Origin: Isochrysis galbana
Taxonomy: Eukaryota; Haptophyta; Isochrysidales; Isochrysidaceae
Direction of reading: 5' to 3'
Length of the DNA stretch: 64,000 nucleotides
NCBI GenBank assembly: GCA_018136815.1
Contig: CM030939.1
Location: 2,240,808-2,304,807 of the forward strand
Positions 20,415-32,509 of this stretch are shown piece by piece (position 1 is the first letter of the stretch; each line of letters opens with the position of its first letter). Below the pieces are notes generated by a model. It was not told where the DNA came from, did not search any database, and saw only the letters and a list, made by a program, of their open reading frames with translations. The position numbers and the translations under genes are program-made.

Positions 20415-21290
20415 GCTAGGCACAGGTAAGCATTTACAGAATGATTGAATCAATTGATCCAATCTTTGCTGATGAGATCAATCTCAACTTAGATGGCAAG
20501 CTTTGCTGATGCAGGCTGCTAGCTTGATGCTTGGAGGCGGCAAGCTTTTCCCAGCTTTTTGCTCCGCGGAGCGCGTCCAAGCGTGCGGCGTGCAGGCGCG
20601 GCGGGCGCGGTCGGGGGGGCGCGCGGGGGGCGCGGGCCGGTGCGAGGGGCTAAGGGGGGGGGGAGGGGGAGAGGGGGAGAGGGGAGGGGGGGTGTCGAAC
20701 ACGCGATGACTACAGACTCATAGGCAGAGGGCCGTTCGATCGAGCCGGCAGCTGACGCGGCCGTAGAAGGGTCGTTGATTGTTGCTTGCGGGAAGATGTC
20801 TGACAGATCATAGTAAGAGTCGGGTCTGAGGGTGTCTGCGGTGGGTGCAACCGCAGATGACGCGCGCCTCATCTCCTGTAAACAACGGCAATCAACGAAG
20901 AAAGAGAAACAATCTGCAACAACAACGAAAGAGGTGGAATGATTCCGAAGACACGCGAAATGCAGTGAGCTTCAATCTCCGACAACCCTATTATTAGAGT
21001 CAAAGAGAGAGGTCACATAGGGGGGAGGGGAGGAAAGACAGCGGACGGAGCGTCGAGCGGGGGGGTCGCAAGAGGACGCGGGAGGATTACTGTATTTATT
21101 CTAGGTGTACATATATATATAAGATATAAGTCGTAATGGGTCAATCTTTTTTAAGATTGAAGATTGATCTTGCTGTCAATAGATGGACCAAGCTTTTGAC
21201 CAAGCGTTGGTGTAAATCTGATCAATCATCCATCTCCATCTTTCCCAAATTTTGAGCAATGAGCAATCATTCTGTAAATGCTTAGGCACA
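20415..21290. mobile_element. Candidate element with terminal inverted repeats and a small ORF
   Basis: TAAGCATTTACAGAATGATTG at ~20427 recurs as its exact reverse complement at ~21264-21284, with AGGCACAG beyond the repeat at each end. Between them are more ATCAAT/ATTGAT-rich inverted bits and a minus-strand ORF at 20519-20872 (117 codons). That ORF starts with a normal-looking 55-residue segment and then turns into Pro-rich low complexity. No transposase is recognised, so a non-autonomous element is the simplest reading. Confidence 0.5.
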
Positions 21291-21387
21291 GGCCGGACGA
21301 AGCGCACTCCCACGAGTAACTTCGATGGCGCGGCTGGGAGAAACACCTACACCTACGAGCCGGAGAACGGAGGAGATCATAGCGCAA

Positions 21388-21522
21388 CGGCTCACGAAGG
21401 GCGTGACCCAGTACCAGTTTCAAGTCAAGTAGATTGGCTTCGACTCGAATGACAACACCTGGGAGCCGATCGAGCACCTCGCCGGCTGCGAGGATATAAT
21501 TTGCGAGATGAAGGATCGCGTA
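21388..21522 (+). pseudogene. Chromodomain relic with internal stop
   Basis: The frame starting EEIIAQRL reads through QYQFQVK, then a TAG stop, then IGFDSNDNTWEPIEHL. This is a chromodomain pattern: the stop sits exactly where the conserved Trp of VKWxG belongs (TGG to TAG), and the NTWEP motif is intact. Chromodomains of this kind often end retrotransposon integrases. No integrase core is visible nearby, so this is a fragment. Confidence 0.75.
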
Positions 21523-22671
21523 TCGTGGTATAGGTATAGGTATAGATAGTAGTAGTAGTTGTAGTTGGGGTTCCAAGTAAGAAGTGACCTTGTCTCTATC
21601 TCTCTCTCTATGAGCCATGTAAGTGATGTAGAGCGTAGAGCCAGCGCGCTGCGAGCAGTATCGATATTTATTGCTTATTGCAAATTGTAAATTGTCTATT
21701 GTAAATTTTGCAAAACAAAAAACCGTTGGCAGCTCGCCGTCGGTCGCCTCGCCACTCGTCGCACTCGTTCTTCGTTCCTCGTTCCTCCCTCCTCCTCTCT
21801 CCTCTCTCCTCTCCTCTCTCATCATGAATCATGAATCCCCAGAGCAGCACCCCTGCCATGCTCGGTCTGCAAACCACCCACGACATCACGACATCGCGAC
21901 TAACGGCGTGAAGACGCGCAAGGCTCCCGTTAAGCCTCCATTGCGCAAGGGCAACCTCTGAACCTCTGGGCTACGGCCACCATCATCACTGAGCACCCGG
22001 CGACGCCAAGGGTTCGCTGCAACAACGGCGGTCTTGAGTTCACGCGGCGGGCTCCACGCGCATCAGGATGCACATCGTGCATGGTGGAGAAGTGCGCGTG
22101 CGACACGCCCGCGTTCTGCGAACTCAAGGACGAGCTCTCTGCGGCACTGTGGCTGCCGACAAAGAACAGAAGGCCTCCAGGCAAATCAATGTTGCTGCGA
22201 TCGCGTACACCCGCGCCGGCGTACCCTCCCTCACTCACGTACGCGCGGCGCCGGCGTACGTGATTTCGGTATTCAGTGTATTCAAGAGGGCCATTTTGAT
22301 TACATGTATTTGTGTTACACAACTAGGCTCGTATGACAGGACCATTTTTACCTGTAGGGAGATGACGTGATGGGAAGTGCTGAGAGGAGAGAGTGGGAGG
22401 GGGGGGGGGTCCGTCCACACGGCCGGCCAGACGAGGGCTTCTCGCGCCCCCCCCCCCCCCCCCGCCCCTTCTTCCCGCCCGCCATCATCCATCTCTCCCT
22501 CGCCCCCCCCCCCCCCTCCCCGATTTCCCCCCATATTCTCTCTCTCGAAGCAGTTCTCTCCTTTGCTTTCTAGTACTCCTACTCTACCCTTGTTCTTCCT
22601 CTCCCTGCCGCCCTCATCTCTCTCCCCCCTCCACTCCCTCCCTCCCTCCCTCTCCCGTTCTTCTTGTACGA
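21523..22671. other. Intergenic: small unassigned ORFs, repeat shard, C/T-rich leader
   Basis: 21.83-22.2 kb holds coding-looking pieces in more than one frame, including a Cys-rich segment (CTSCMVEKCACD); I cannot assign them. 22265-22335 shares ATTCAGTGTA and TTACACAACTAGG with 12.45 kb. From ~22430 to 22671 the plus strand is overwhelmingly C and T, with C runs up to about 16, and leads into the ATG of the P450-LOX gene. Confidence 0.5.
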
Positions 22672-25600
22672 ATGGCGGGCCCCTCTCCCTCGTCGGGGTC
22701 CACCTCGCCCACGCGGGCGCGCCGCAGCGTACCAGCACGCGTGCCGCGCCCCTCGGCAGGTCGCTCATTCTACAGCATTGTCCGCGGAGGCAGGTGTGCC
22801 GGAGGCGTGCCAGAAGGACTGCCAAAGGGAAAGGGGAGGCGAGGGAGAAGGCGCATGGACGAGGTTGGGGGAGGAGGGGGGGGGAAACGGAAGGGGAGCG
22901 AGCGCGCGTGCGCGCGGCAGGGGTAGGGCCAGAGAGCGCGAGGGGGAGGGGCAGGCGGGAGGGAGAGGCGGGAGGGAGGAGGGAGAGGTGGGCGGGAGGG
23001 GAGGAAGGGACAAAGAGGGAGAGGAGGCAAGGCGATGGGATAATTGCGTGGCTGGAGGGATATTCAGCGACCTGGCTGCTGCATCCCGCGTGTGCCGCAG
23101 GTGGATGCCGTCACACCGCAATGGGCCGCGCATCGCCTTTGTCCTCTTGCTTGCCTTCTCGCTCCGAGCCTTTGTTGTTACCTATTCTGGGCTCACGCAC
23201 TTGGCGTCTGTCCACTTGTTGCTCCAATCCCTCCTTGGAAGCGACCAAGATTGCGCCAGAACAGCCCTCAATGTTGTCTTCGGTGCACCCTGCACGCCTT
23301 TATGCCGACGTGGTGCTCATCCCCAGATGGTTGGCTGCTTGCAGGCAACGCGGCTCACTTCAGCTTTTGGCCCTCCCATTTGTTCCAGGTCTCCCCATAG
23401 CTATTGGGACTCACGGAGATCCGGCAACACATTTTGAACCCTACGTCCGTGCCGCCAGCTGGGATCCGTTCCCTTTTGGCAGTGGATGGGCGGTTCCCAC
23501 GTATGCTGATGTCGCTCGAATTCTCTCCTCATCAAGTCAATCGCGGGGTCTTGCGGTACTGGCACACCCCTTAGTCGTTTCGGACCCTGTACCACAACAG
23601 TGCATGCGCGACGACACCTTGATTTATCTACCGACCGGTGAGTGCATCACCGCGCGCCCGAAGCACGCCACATCATCACGCCTTCTCGAAGAACGTCGTT
23701 AGTGCTAAAACTTCAGTTCTTGCCATTGGCGGCAATCATAACCATTCTCCCATGCAACAACAGTCGATTGAGTTGTGTGAGATGGCTGCCATTTGAAATG
23801 TGAATGTAGTGCGACAGCCTTTCACTGCCGCATGGACACCTGTTGGTGGCCGCATGCCAACTAACGTGTTGTATCATCACGCATACAAAACCCTGTTCCA
23901 GGAGCTCTACATTCAGCAATCCGCAGTGCTCTGCATCAAAGCATCACTGGCTTCCATTGGAGCGGCGGTGGGCCGGCTCTGTCTCTTCCAGAACACATCT
24001 TTCCACCTCTTAAAAGTGATCTTCGTGGCACGGGTGGAGGTGAGTCAAAGCTGGCAAAAGTCAATCGATGGGGAGCCACCGAAGTCCGCGCTGTTGCTCT
24101 CCACAACATTTTCGAGCGCATCACGGGTGTCGCGCCATCCAGCACACTGTTAAAACAGATGCTCTTGTACTACGACCACTTGCCGCAGTGCCTTCTTTCC
24201 GCCTCCATCTTTGCTTCGGACGTCAACGCCACCGCTGCTGCTCGCCAGGCGACTGCAGCAGCCGTCGTAGACTCGCCGCTAGGCCGTCCGCTTGCCATAG
24301 CCGCTGCAGCAGCAGGGCTAGCTAATCCTAGCGAGGCGCTCGCCCAGCAAGTGGCGGACGGAATGTTGTTTGCCGGTGAGCACATATTGACCATGCCCTC
24401 CCACCGGGCAAGTCGCCAGAGATTGCACCGCGCTTGTGCTTATCTACCGGCCCTTGCTAGTCCCCCGTTTACCACGCGGAAGGGCATGATCGCGACTCTC
24501 CCCCTCCCTCCCCGCCACTCTCCCACCCCGGTGTGCTTGTCGACCGGCTTCGCTGCTTTCATGGTCAGGTGGCTATGGCACAACCCACCTTGCCCTTGGT
24601 GCTCTCGAGCGCCTTCGTGCCGATCCCGCATCCCAAGTTTCTCTATGGCAGGAATACGGGGGGCGGCGATACCTATTGGAGACGGCGCGCCTCGATCCAC
24701 CCGTCACCGGCGTTCGGGCGCTTGCACCTGCGGGCGGCTTCAATCTCACGAAGCGTGACGGGTCATCTATTTTTGTACCGGAGGGCTCCCCAATGCAGCT
24801 GCTCATCTCTCATGCAAATCGTGATAGGAGGGCCTTTGCGCGTCCATACGAGTTTGACCCTGGACGGCCAAGTAAGTTGCTTGCCCTCATCCGTAGATCT
24901 ACTGCCTTGCCTGGGGCAGCAATGGTGACTGAGGCAGTGGAGGGCGTGATCAGGCCTGTGGAAGGTCCACTAAACGCAAGGGCACATTATCACACAAGCA
25001 ATGGCTATTGATGGACATGATGGCCTGAGACGATTCGCCTCCAAGGGCTCGGGCAAGCCATGATAGCTCTCTTGCTAAGTGCCTCGTCCCACCGATCATG
25101 TTCTCGTGGCAGCCTTGCACAAGCTCCTCTCTTGGAACGGCATTGAGATGGATGTCTCAGTGGGTGTAGCCCCTCGGGGCTGTCCTGGTCACGACCTTTC
25201 GTTGGACATTGCTCTCAAGATTGTCGCTGAAGCCATGCCCCGACCCAATGATCCGCCTACCCCCTTAGCTGAGCTCGAGCAGGCAGGTGCGTCGTCCTTG
25301 CCCATGGACAATAGTCGTGAGAGCTCCAGAGCCCTGCGCTCTAGGGAGATGCCATAGGGAGTGGATACATCCAGCGTTGAGGCGAACATTCGACGGCAGC
25401 ATGGCCGCTGGTGTTCTCGATGACGTTTTGCTCCATAATTGTGGCCACAGGCCCCGTCCTTTCCCTCGAGGAACATGCGCGTGAATCCACGACTGAGCGC
25501 GATAGAGCCTTCGTCCTCGTCTCCCCCACCGCGGACGCAGCACAGTATCTCTATTTCGCGATGGGCTGTGCCAACTTGCTTGGCGGGATTGTTATTCACG

Positions 25601-28600
25601 CTATCGATCCGGCTTTCGCTCGTGGCGAAATGGTGACCCCCCACGGACTTACCCGCCCAACTTGAAAGCCAATGCCGCGAGGGGCCATACTTCGCGCTCC
25701 TTTCAGAGCCTGCGACATCACCTCTCCTGAGGCTTGCGCCCGACTCGCCAACTGGGCTTGGCCTCTTGCCTTCAGGACGTGACAAACTCCACCCACTTCT
25801 CCCTTTACCCTCAGGTCCTTTCCGTCGGCGCATTCACTGCGGGACAGGCGAGTGACGATATCCATGCGCACAGCACCTCGCGCTCACTATTCCCTCTTCC
25901 CTCGCTGGGATGCGCGTCAACACCCTACTGGACACGCACCATAGTCGCGCGAGCTACAATTCCTTGTCACCCAAGGGGCTTGCACACGCGTGCACACAAC
26001 ATGACAATGTGGTCATGCTCACCCGACACGCCCGGGATGGGTAATTTTATCTCAGGTTCTAGTGACTGCCGGGTGGTTTGCATTAACACAACAGCTCAAG
26101 CTAGGCGAGATTTATCTTCCTGGAGACTCCGGACTCGTCCAAGTCAAGAATTGGCTCGGCATGTTGCACTTCATCGGATACATTGCATGCGGTTACTCAA
26201 TGCTACGCATGGGCATCATTCTGAGGTATGTGCGCTGGGCGTGTTCAGACGGCGATGGCGTCAAACCCTCGCCGTATCACTTGCATTTGTATGCGCTCCA
26301 TCAATCGAAATTGTTTGTCGCCGTATTTACAGCCACCCCACCTCAATGCATTCTTTACCCATTTTTTATGCCCCTCGGTACCTGTCGACATCTTGACCAA
26401 TAGATACCGGCACGGTGATCCGAATGGCGTCTCACCAGCGGTGACCCGCCTTGCGTGCCGGCGAGCGCTAGTCACTTCTCTGATTGCCATCGGGCTGTTG
26501 TGCACCGTGTACCTTCTTGTTGGCGTTGAATTCGGCGCCGAAAGATACGCGGTAAGGAAGTCGGCGGAGTGAAGGGGGGCCTTTAGAGGCCTCAACGTGC
26601 CAGCTACGCCCCCCGCCACTCCAATCTGTACAGGCACTTGCCACCGTCATCTACTTGCCGGGCCATGCCAATGCTGTCTATGGCATCGCTTCTTACTGGT
26701 TGGAAGATGGTGCCCCGATTTTTCGGCCAGGCGTCGAGGTGAGCGCGTAGCACATGTGCGTGGTCATAGAGGAACCAAGCGTGTTGCCCAATAGTAGATG
26801 CCGGGAGTGCCGCATTAAAGCGTCATGCCACACGGCTGCAGCCCAAAATGCCGCCTTTCGGTAGCTTCCCCATGGCTACTCCCCTGGTGCCCCAGCTTCT
26901 CTTATGCGCGCTGATGGGCACGATGGGTGCCGCAAATATCCTATACGAAGCAGTTCTTGGCGTCGCTCTTGCCGACAAGGGAGGATCCGTGTTGCATTGG
27001 CTCGCAGAGCAGGTACGGCCATGCTCGCATAGAAAGGCATTGCAGGGCTTTGCTTGTCATGCCGCCACCCGCCTCGATCCCCATCTGCCCATTCGTCCCA
27101 TCCTTAGGTCCTTGGAGCTGGCTACGCAGGCGTATGTGTGGCTGTAGCATACTTCTTGCCCTTGGTTGTGCTCGTTCGCGCTGCGATTTACGTCGACCGA
27201 TCTCTTATGTGCACTGAGCCACTGGGCTTCCCGAGGTGGGTAGATGCTTGCTGCGCTCTCACGCGATGTGCACGGCTTGCGCGACCTGAAATCTTCTCAT
27301 CAATCTTCCCCCATCATGCTGCGCAGCATCGCTGCAATTCGGCGAGTACTAAGGTGGAAGCATAGACTCATGGTGATGTTCCCTCTACTGCTCTTTCCCA
27401 TTCACACCCTTCTTCTTCCAGCATTTGCGCGCGATCTTCTGGGCTGCAAGGGTCAACAAGCCATACAGTCACGAGCACTCTGGATCGGAGGCCGAAGTTC
27501 GTGTGAAGCGCAAACCTCAACTTCGCCTCCTCATGTTGGGAATGAGCCCGCGATGTTGCAGCTTGATTTCATGCCGGTCGTTGATAGTGGAACCCATCCG
27601 CCCTTCCCGTCGCTTCCACCGCCGCCATCCGGTCCGTTGCCCACCACGATGCGATCAGCCGATCCGCCTTTGCCCCCGCCACCTCCGCCACCTCTGATCC
27701 CACTACCCGCACCGAAGGACCCCATCGTGGCACCTTATCCACCTCCGCCTCGCCCGTCCATTGCTATGCCAGGTATTGCCGAGCCGATTAAGCCACCGTA
27801 CCCACCTCCGCCAGCCCGTCCACCCATTCCGATCCCAGCCGCCGTTGGTCTCGCGAACGCCCCCATGGTCCTTGCTCCGTCATTGAAGTCGAGCACGACG
27901 CCCAATGCCGATGCGGGTGTGTCCGACGCCGAGGGCGAATGCTCTGCACCAATCAGCAACGCGACGAGTCCCATGGAATGCGTGAATGACCCTACGAGAG
28001 AGCTAGACCTATACACGGGCTTATTCTTCTCCTTGATCAAAGCTCTCGATGACGGCGTGCAACCTGAAGGCTCCATCATTCGGCTGCCGAAAGCGGAACC
28101 CGTGCGCCCGTTGCCAAAGATAGAATTCCTTCCCGGGCTCCTTGGCGCCGTCTTTGATGAGGACGAGGCACTCGCTATGAGCGGCGCGTTAATGAATCAG
28201 GCGAGTTCAAATCCCAATTATGCGGCATGTACAGAGCTATGCCATCTTCACCCGAATATTGCAAGGCAAGAAGTATGAGTGCCGAGCACGGGAACAGCTC
28301 TTCCTCGTTTTGGTGGCCCATGCCTTGTTGTCCTTTCTGCTCGTTAGGTATTTGACCAGTACATGCAGAGCCCAACGTTGCATCCCATTGTTGACACGAA
28401 CATGCCATGGTGGGAGGGCGGTTGGGACGCGCCCCACCCGACCTTTGGTGCCACAACGGGCGGCCTCACTACGGTGGATAATGTCACTTCACCGACACCT
28501 GGAGGTGCTGGCGATGGATTGGACCTGAGCCGTCAGCGATCCGTCGCAATTGATGTTTTAATTCGCAGAGTGATGCGTCGGTTGGCGGGGGAGTCAATGC

Positions 28601-30897
28601 CTGAACCTGCATCTGCATCGGCAGTTTCATACGATTACGGCGACAGTCTTGCCAGCATAGACGAGGGCCTTGCCCAGATCGCTTTTGGAGGACTTGCAGC
28701 CCATGTTTTGAGGAAGCTGGATGCCGTGGAAGTAGCCTCACAGGAGACAAAGGATGGGAGACAAAGTCATGCTACACCTTGCAATCATGTGCCCCGCGCT
28801 CCGGTAGGTTCCACTTTCGTATCGGATTTCACGTGGATGTGTACGTTGGGCGTTCGTCCCGGGTTCGAGCGCTACGGCGCCGCGGCGTATTTCAATGAGC
28901 ATGCACAGCTGATTGCTATTTGGTGGTCTCACGGCCAAGCGATGCTTACTCAAGTCGACGGGGAAAGGCGAGGAGTGCCCCCTGCCCGTTGGGGACTCTC
29001 GAGCGGGCCTGAGCTTCGCCTGTTGCGGGTGCGTTTGGAGGGCTTCTGCTACCACTGAGCCGCATGCCCACATCATTCCTTCAGGTGGATTCACGCTGCA
29101 TGGGCATATCGGTGCTCAGCTTTGACCGGAGTCACCTTGAGAGACCACCTTGTCGGTACACACCTGGTACGGTCGTTTGCGAGGCGCTCCCCTTCGCGCC
29201 AAGGCGCAATCCGCAACCAAGGCCTTCAAGGCTTGGTTGTGCTCTAGATCCATCACGGTCCTAGTTATTCTCCCAATTCATCGCAGGTCGTCGCGAACGC
29301 TCTGGTCACGGCCACTCGTGATGAGATGAGCAGCGGTCACCCCATCCGAAGGTTGCTAAAGCCTTTCACTTACCGGACGGTGCGCCCGCACGCGCGTAGT
29401 CCACCTTGCCGAGTCTTGCGGGATAGGAGCGGGCGAGCGTGTGAGATGGAAACACAGTATGCATGTCGAGATGCGCTCAAGGACGTGCGATCGGGTCACC
29501 TGGATTTGATCGCTGACTCCACCTAGGCTTCATCAAGGTACCTCCCTGTTCACACATGCCTACACGTAATTTCATCTAGTGTTTTGTGTTTTCCCGATTT
29601 CATCTTGTGTACTTCTCTCTGCCCACGTTTCCCAGGTCGTGGTAAACCGCGCAGCTCGGCCTTTGCTATGCACACAGTACTCCCTCTTGCATCGCTCCGT
29701 TGCGCTTGACGCACATGGGTTGGCGATGGCCTTCAACGAAAGCGTTCGGGACGTCAGAAACGGATTTGATCCTCTCGACAAACACGCCATCCTGGATCAC
29801 AAAACTGTGGTGCGTATAGAAAGTTGCTACGCACGTCCACGCCTCTAGGAAGCACTATAGATTCTCTCTTTCACCTTTGTCGCGATGTGCAGGTGACTTC
29901 GCAGGGCGACGAGGCCCTGACGCCGTTTGCTGCGGATGCCACCCGATTTCGCGCTGCCATTCAATCTTATGTGGCTGCGTACATCAACATCTACTACCCT
30001 ACTGACTCCACTGACCTTACCGAGAGAGCGGCTATGTCGGCGTCGCTTGGTGAAGTGTCGCGTAAGGAGACTCTGATTCACGGCTCATGTCCAATGCTGG
30101 AGCCGGGCTCTCCATGCGCCGACACGCAGCTTGGGGCTTGGTGGGAACGGCTGCGCTCGGAGTTTCCTCTGCTAGCACCCCTGTGTGCCCCTCCCACTGG
30201 CACGTGTCCAAGTTCCAGCAACGGGTGCAGCAGCAACGGGGCGGCCAACATTGGCCCACACGATTCGACTTCCCCACGTTGGCAGCTTATCGAGTTGCTC
30301 ACAAGCTTCGTGTTCCACGTCAGTGCCGTGCATACTCATGTAGGCTCAGCCTTCGAGATGGTGAAAGATCCGCGCTTTTCAGGCTCAAAAATCCGGCCTC
30401 AACAACATTTGAGCGACGTGCAAGCGGCAGTACAGGTGATTGAATCGCAGCGAGCGGGCACTCGGTATCCTGCAGTTCGCGCTACGCCGTCGGCCTGCTA
30501 CCGTGTACTGCGGCCCGACGATGCCCTTACAAGACGCAAGTTCGCCCAAGTGCTCCGCAGGCCCTTTCCATCGCCTTGGTAACTGGCTATAAGCAGCCGA
30601 TGATCGTGAACTCGTTTGCGCACTTACTCCTACGAGACAAACACCTCAATCGGACAAAGGTAAGACTTTGACGTCGGGCTCGGTGTGGCTGGTGTCCTGC
30701 GATGTTCGCCCGTTCTATTTCATTTCTGCTCCTAACTTCTCTGCTTGCTCGTTCTTGGTATTTTGCAGGCAATCCAAAGAGCATGGCAAGATGAGCTGTT
30801 GGCGGTGTCAGATCGTGTCCGTCAGCTTAATGTGCATCGCCGCTTCCGTATTGCTGCTTTCGATCCACGAATAGTCGGATCGAGCGTTGCCATCTGA
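22672..30897 (+). CDS. Cytochrome P450 / multi-pass membrane / lipoxygenase fusion
   Basis: Model, ~1613 residues: exons 22672-22793, 23345-23637, 23810-23845 (weak), 23992-24375, 24569-24871, 25080-25286, 25451-25632, 25815-25847, 26056-26225, 26404-26551, 26634-26738, 26896-27012, 27108-27235, 27327-28200, 28348-28967, 29085-29166, 29287-29379, 29636-29809, 29893-30435, 30561-30659, 30769-30897; every junction is in phase. Residues ~40-470 are a P450: I-helix AGGYGTT, K-helix ETAR, FDPGR, and haem loop PRGCPG (Cys ~414). About seven or eight hydrophobic helices, unassigned, cover ~485-780, then a Pro-rich linker. Residues ~965-1613 are a lipoxygenase: HLVGTH iron ligands, GHPIRRLL, AWWERL, SAVH, and the C-terminal VAI with its iron-ligand Ile. 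The usual Asn ligand four residues after SAVH is Gly. The I-helix lacks the usual acid, as expected if it handles hydroperoxides rather than O2 (inference). Confidence 0.8.
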
Positions 30898-32509
30898 TGG
30901 CCATTTTAAAGGGTTGAAATTCCGCCGAGACATGAGCACCCACTCGATCGTTATCTTCGCTCTCGTCTTGCATATCTATATCTTACCTCTTGGTGATTTG
31001 TCTACGTCTACTTGCTACTTGTACGGCTGTGGGGGCGTTGGCGTGTTTCTCCCTCGACCGCTTTTTCGGCAATCGAAAGGGTGAAGGTTGGGGCGCCGGG
31101 AAGAGCGGCTAAGGCTCGTATGACACATGAACTCGCACAAATGGGATAGATATGGGCAACCGCAGTAAGTTAAACGATGTATCTGAATCGCCGATGGATG
31201 GACAACCGGGTAGTGGGCCACACAAGGAGGGATGAGCAATCGATGTGAGATCATCGTTGATCAATTCAGTATATGGAGGCGGCTTGCTTTCATTCGGTAC
31301 CACCGCATGAGGTGGAAGCGAGGGAGTCAACTCCCACATAGAGAATGCGTGTAGACCTTCACAACTTCATCCTACAATATAGGATATAGCCTTTATCCTC
31401 AACTATCGTTAAATCGATAGGTTCATGGAGCGCGCGCCGCTCCCCTCCTCGGAGCCTCCTCCTCTGCCGCCCACCTTGCTAGCACGCCGGACGATTGGCG
31501 TTTTTTATGTCGAGTCGCGTCGTTTTTTGTCGTCCATTTCTCGTCGTTCTCTTCGCTGTACTGCAGCACGTTGCGTCTGCGCGCGTCATGGACCCCCTCT
31601 AGGGGGTCCCTCGGTCCACCCAGAGAGCCAGCCGGGGCAGCTCGGGGGGCAGTGGAGGCTGGGGTTGTGCCCCTAGGCCTCTCCTGCCTCTCCCTCGCTC
31701 GCCTCGCCGGTCGTGGGTGCTTTCCTGGCGGCTCGGGTGGTCTGTGGCGAAGGGGGGGATGAGTACGATGGGTGCCATTGCAAGCGACAGACGAATGCGT
31801 GTGGCGCGCCGCAAGCGCCCACTGAGTGTCCGGGCAGCTGTGTTGACTGCTCAGCCCCGGCCTTTCCGGACAAGTGTGTTGACTGCTCAGCCCCTACAAG
31901 TCGTTTACCTTTGCATTTGGTACCCCCGCGGGCGCGACCGGAAATTCTTTACAGGTAGAGCGTGAGCGCGCGTGACAGCGGGGGGGGAGAGGGGAGGGGG
32001 GTCCAATCGCCACACTACAATTTTGTGTGTGTGTTGATGTACAAAGCAAAGGAGAGCTTAACCCTAGTATGTGCCGAAAAACGGGTTTTGTAGTGGACTC
32101 ATTTTGCCCAGTGTGGCCTATGGCACACGAAGTTTTGGCTGAGCGGCCTTCCCAAAGGCAGGATAGCAACCCCTAAGCAGCCTAAGCTGTGTATGTAGAG
32201 TTATGATGCATTTGTAGAGCTGCGAAAATTGCAAAATCGCAAAAATGGCTAAAAATACACAAAAACCCCCGACTACTTCCGGAGGCACCGATGGCACACG
32301 GGACGTGATAATAAGCTCCCTGTCCGTCACGACAGGCAAAGCATCTGAACTGGGGGCGCTTCGGCTTGTCCACACAGCACTCGGAATACCCACACACACC
32401 TTTCTGGGGGGATACGCGCACGGCCGTCTGTCTTCAGTGGGCCTCGAGTGCCACGTGCCACCTAGACGATTTTGATCGGCAATTTTGAGCGCCACCTTGC
32501 CCATGTCCA
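30898..32509. other. Intergenic: repeat shards
   Basis: 31600-31745 is a diverged inverted copy of 47745-47890 (GGGGCAGCTC...CAGTGGAGGCTGGGG, then CTCTCCCTCGCTCGCCTCGC). 31825-31900 repeats GTGTTGACTGCTCAGCCCC. 31920-32010 is a copy of the GTGAGCGCGCGTGAC repeat. An ORF at 31425 starts MERAP, like the one at 8703, but lacks the upstream repeat and quickly enters repeat DNA. No supported gene. Confidence 0.55.

Noticed and set aside
23065-23110. F-box-like segment (SDLAAASRVCRRW) in the first intron of the P450-LOX gene
   Set aside because: Short, isolated, and not needed for a phase-consistent model that joins 22793 to 23345; kept only as an alternative exon.
23640-23720. RPKHATSSRLLEERR resembling the CYP74 EPKHAxLK motif
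   Set aside because: It lies directly after a strong GTGAGT donor and hits a stop within 22 codons; the similarity is too short to assign the P450 to CYP74.
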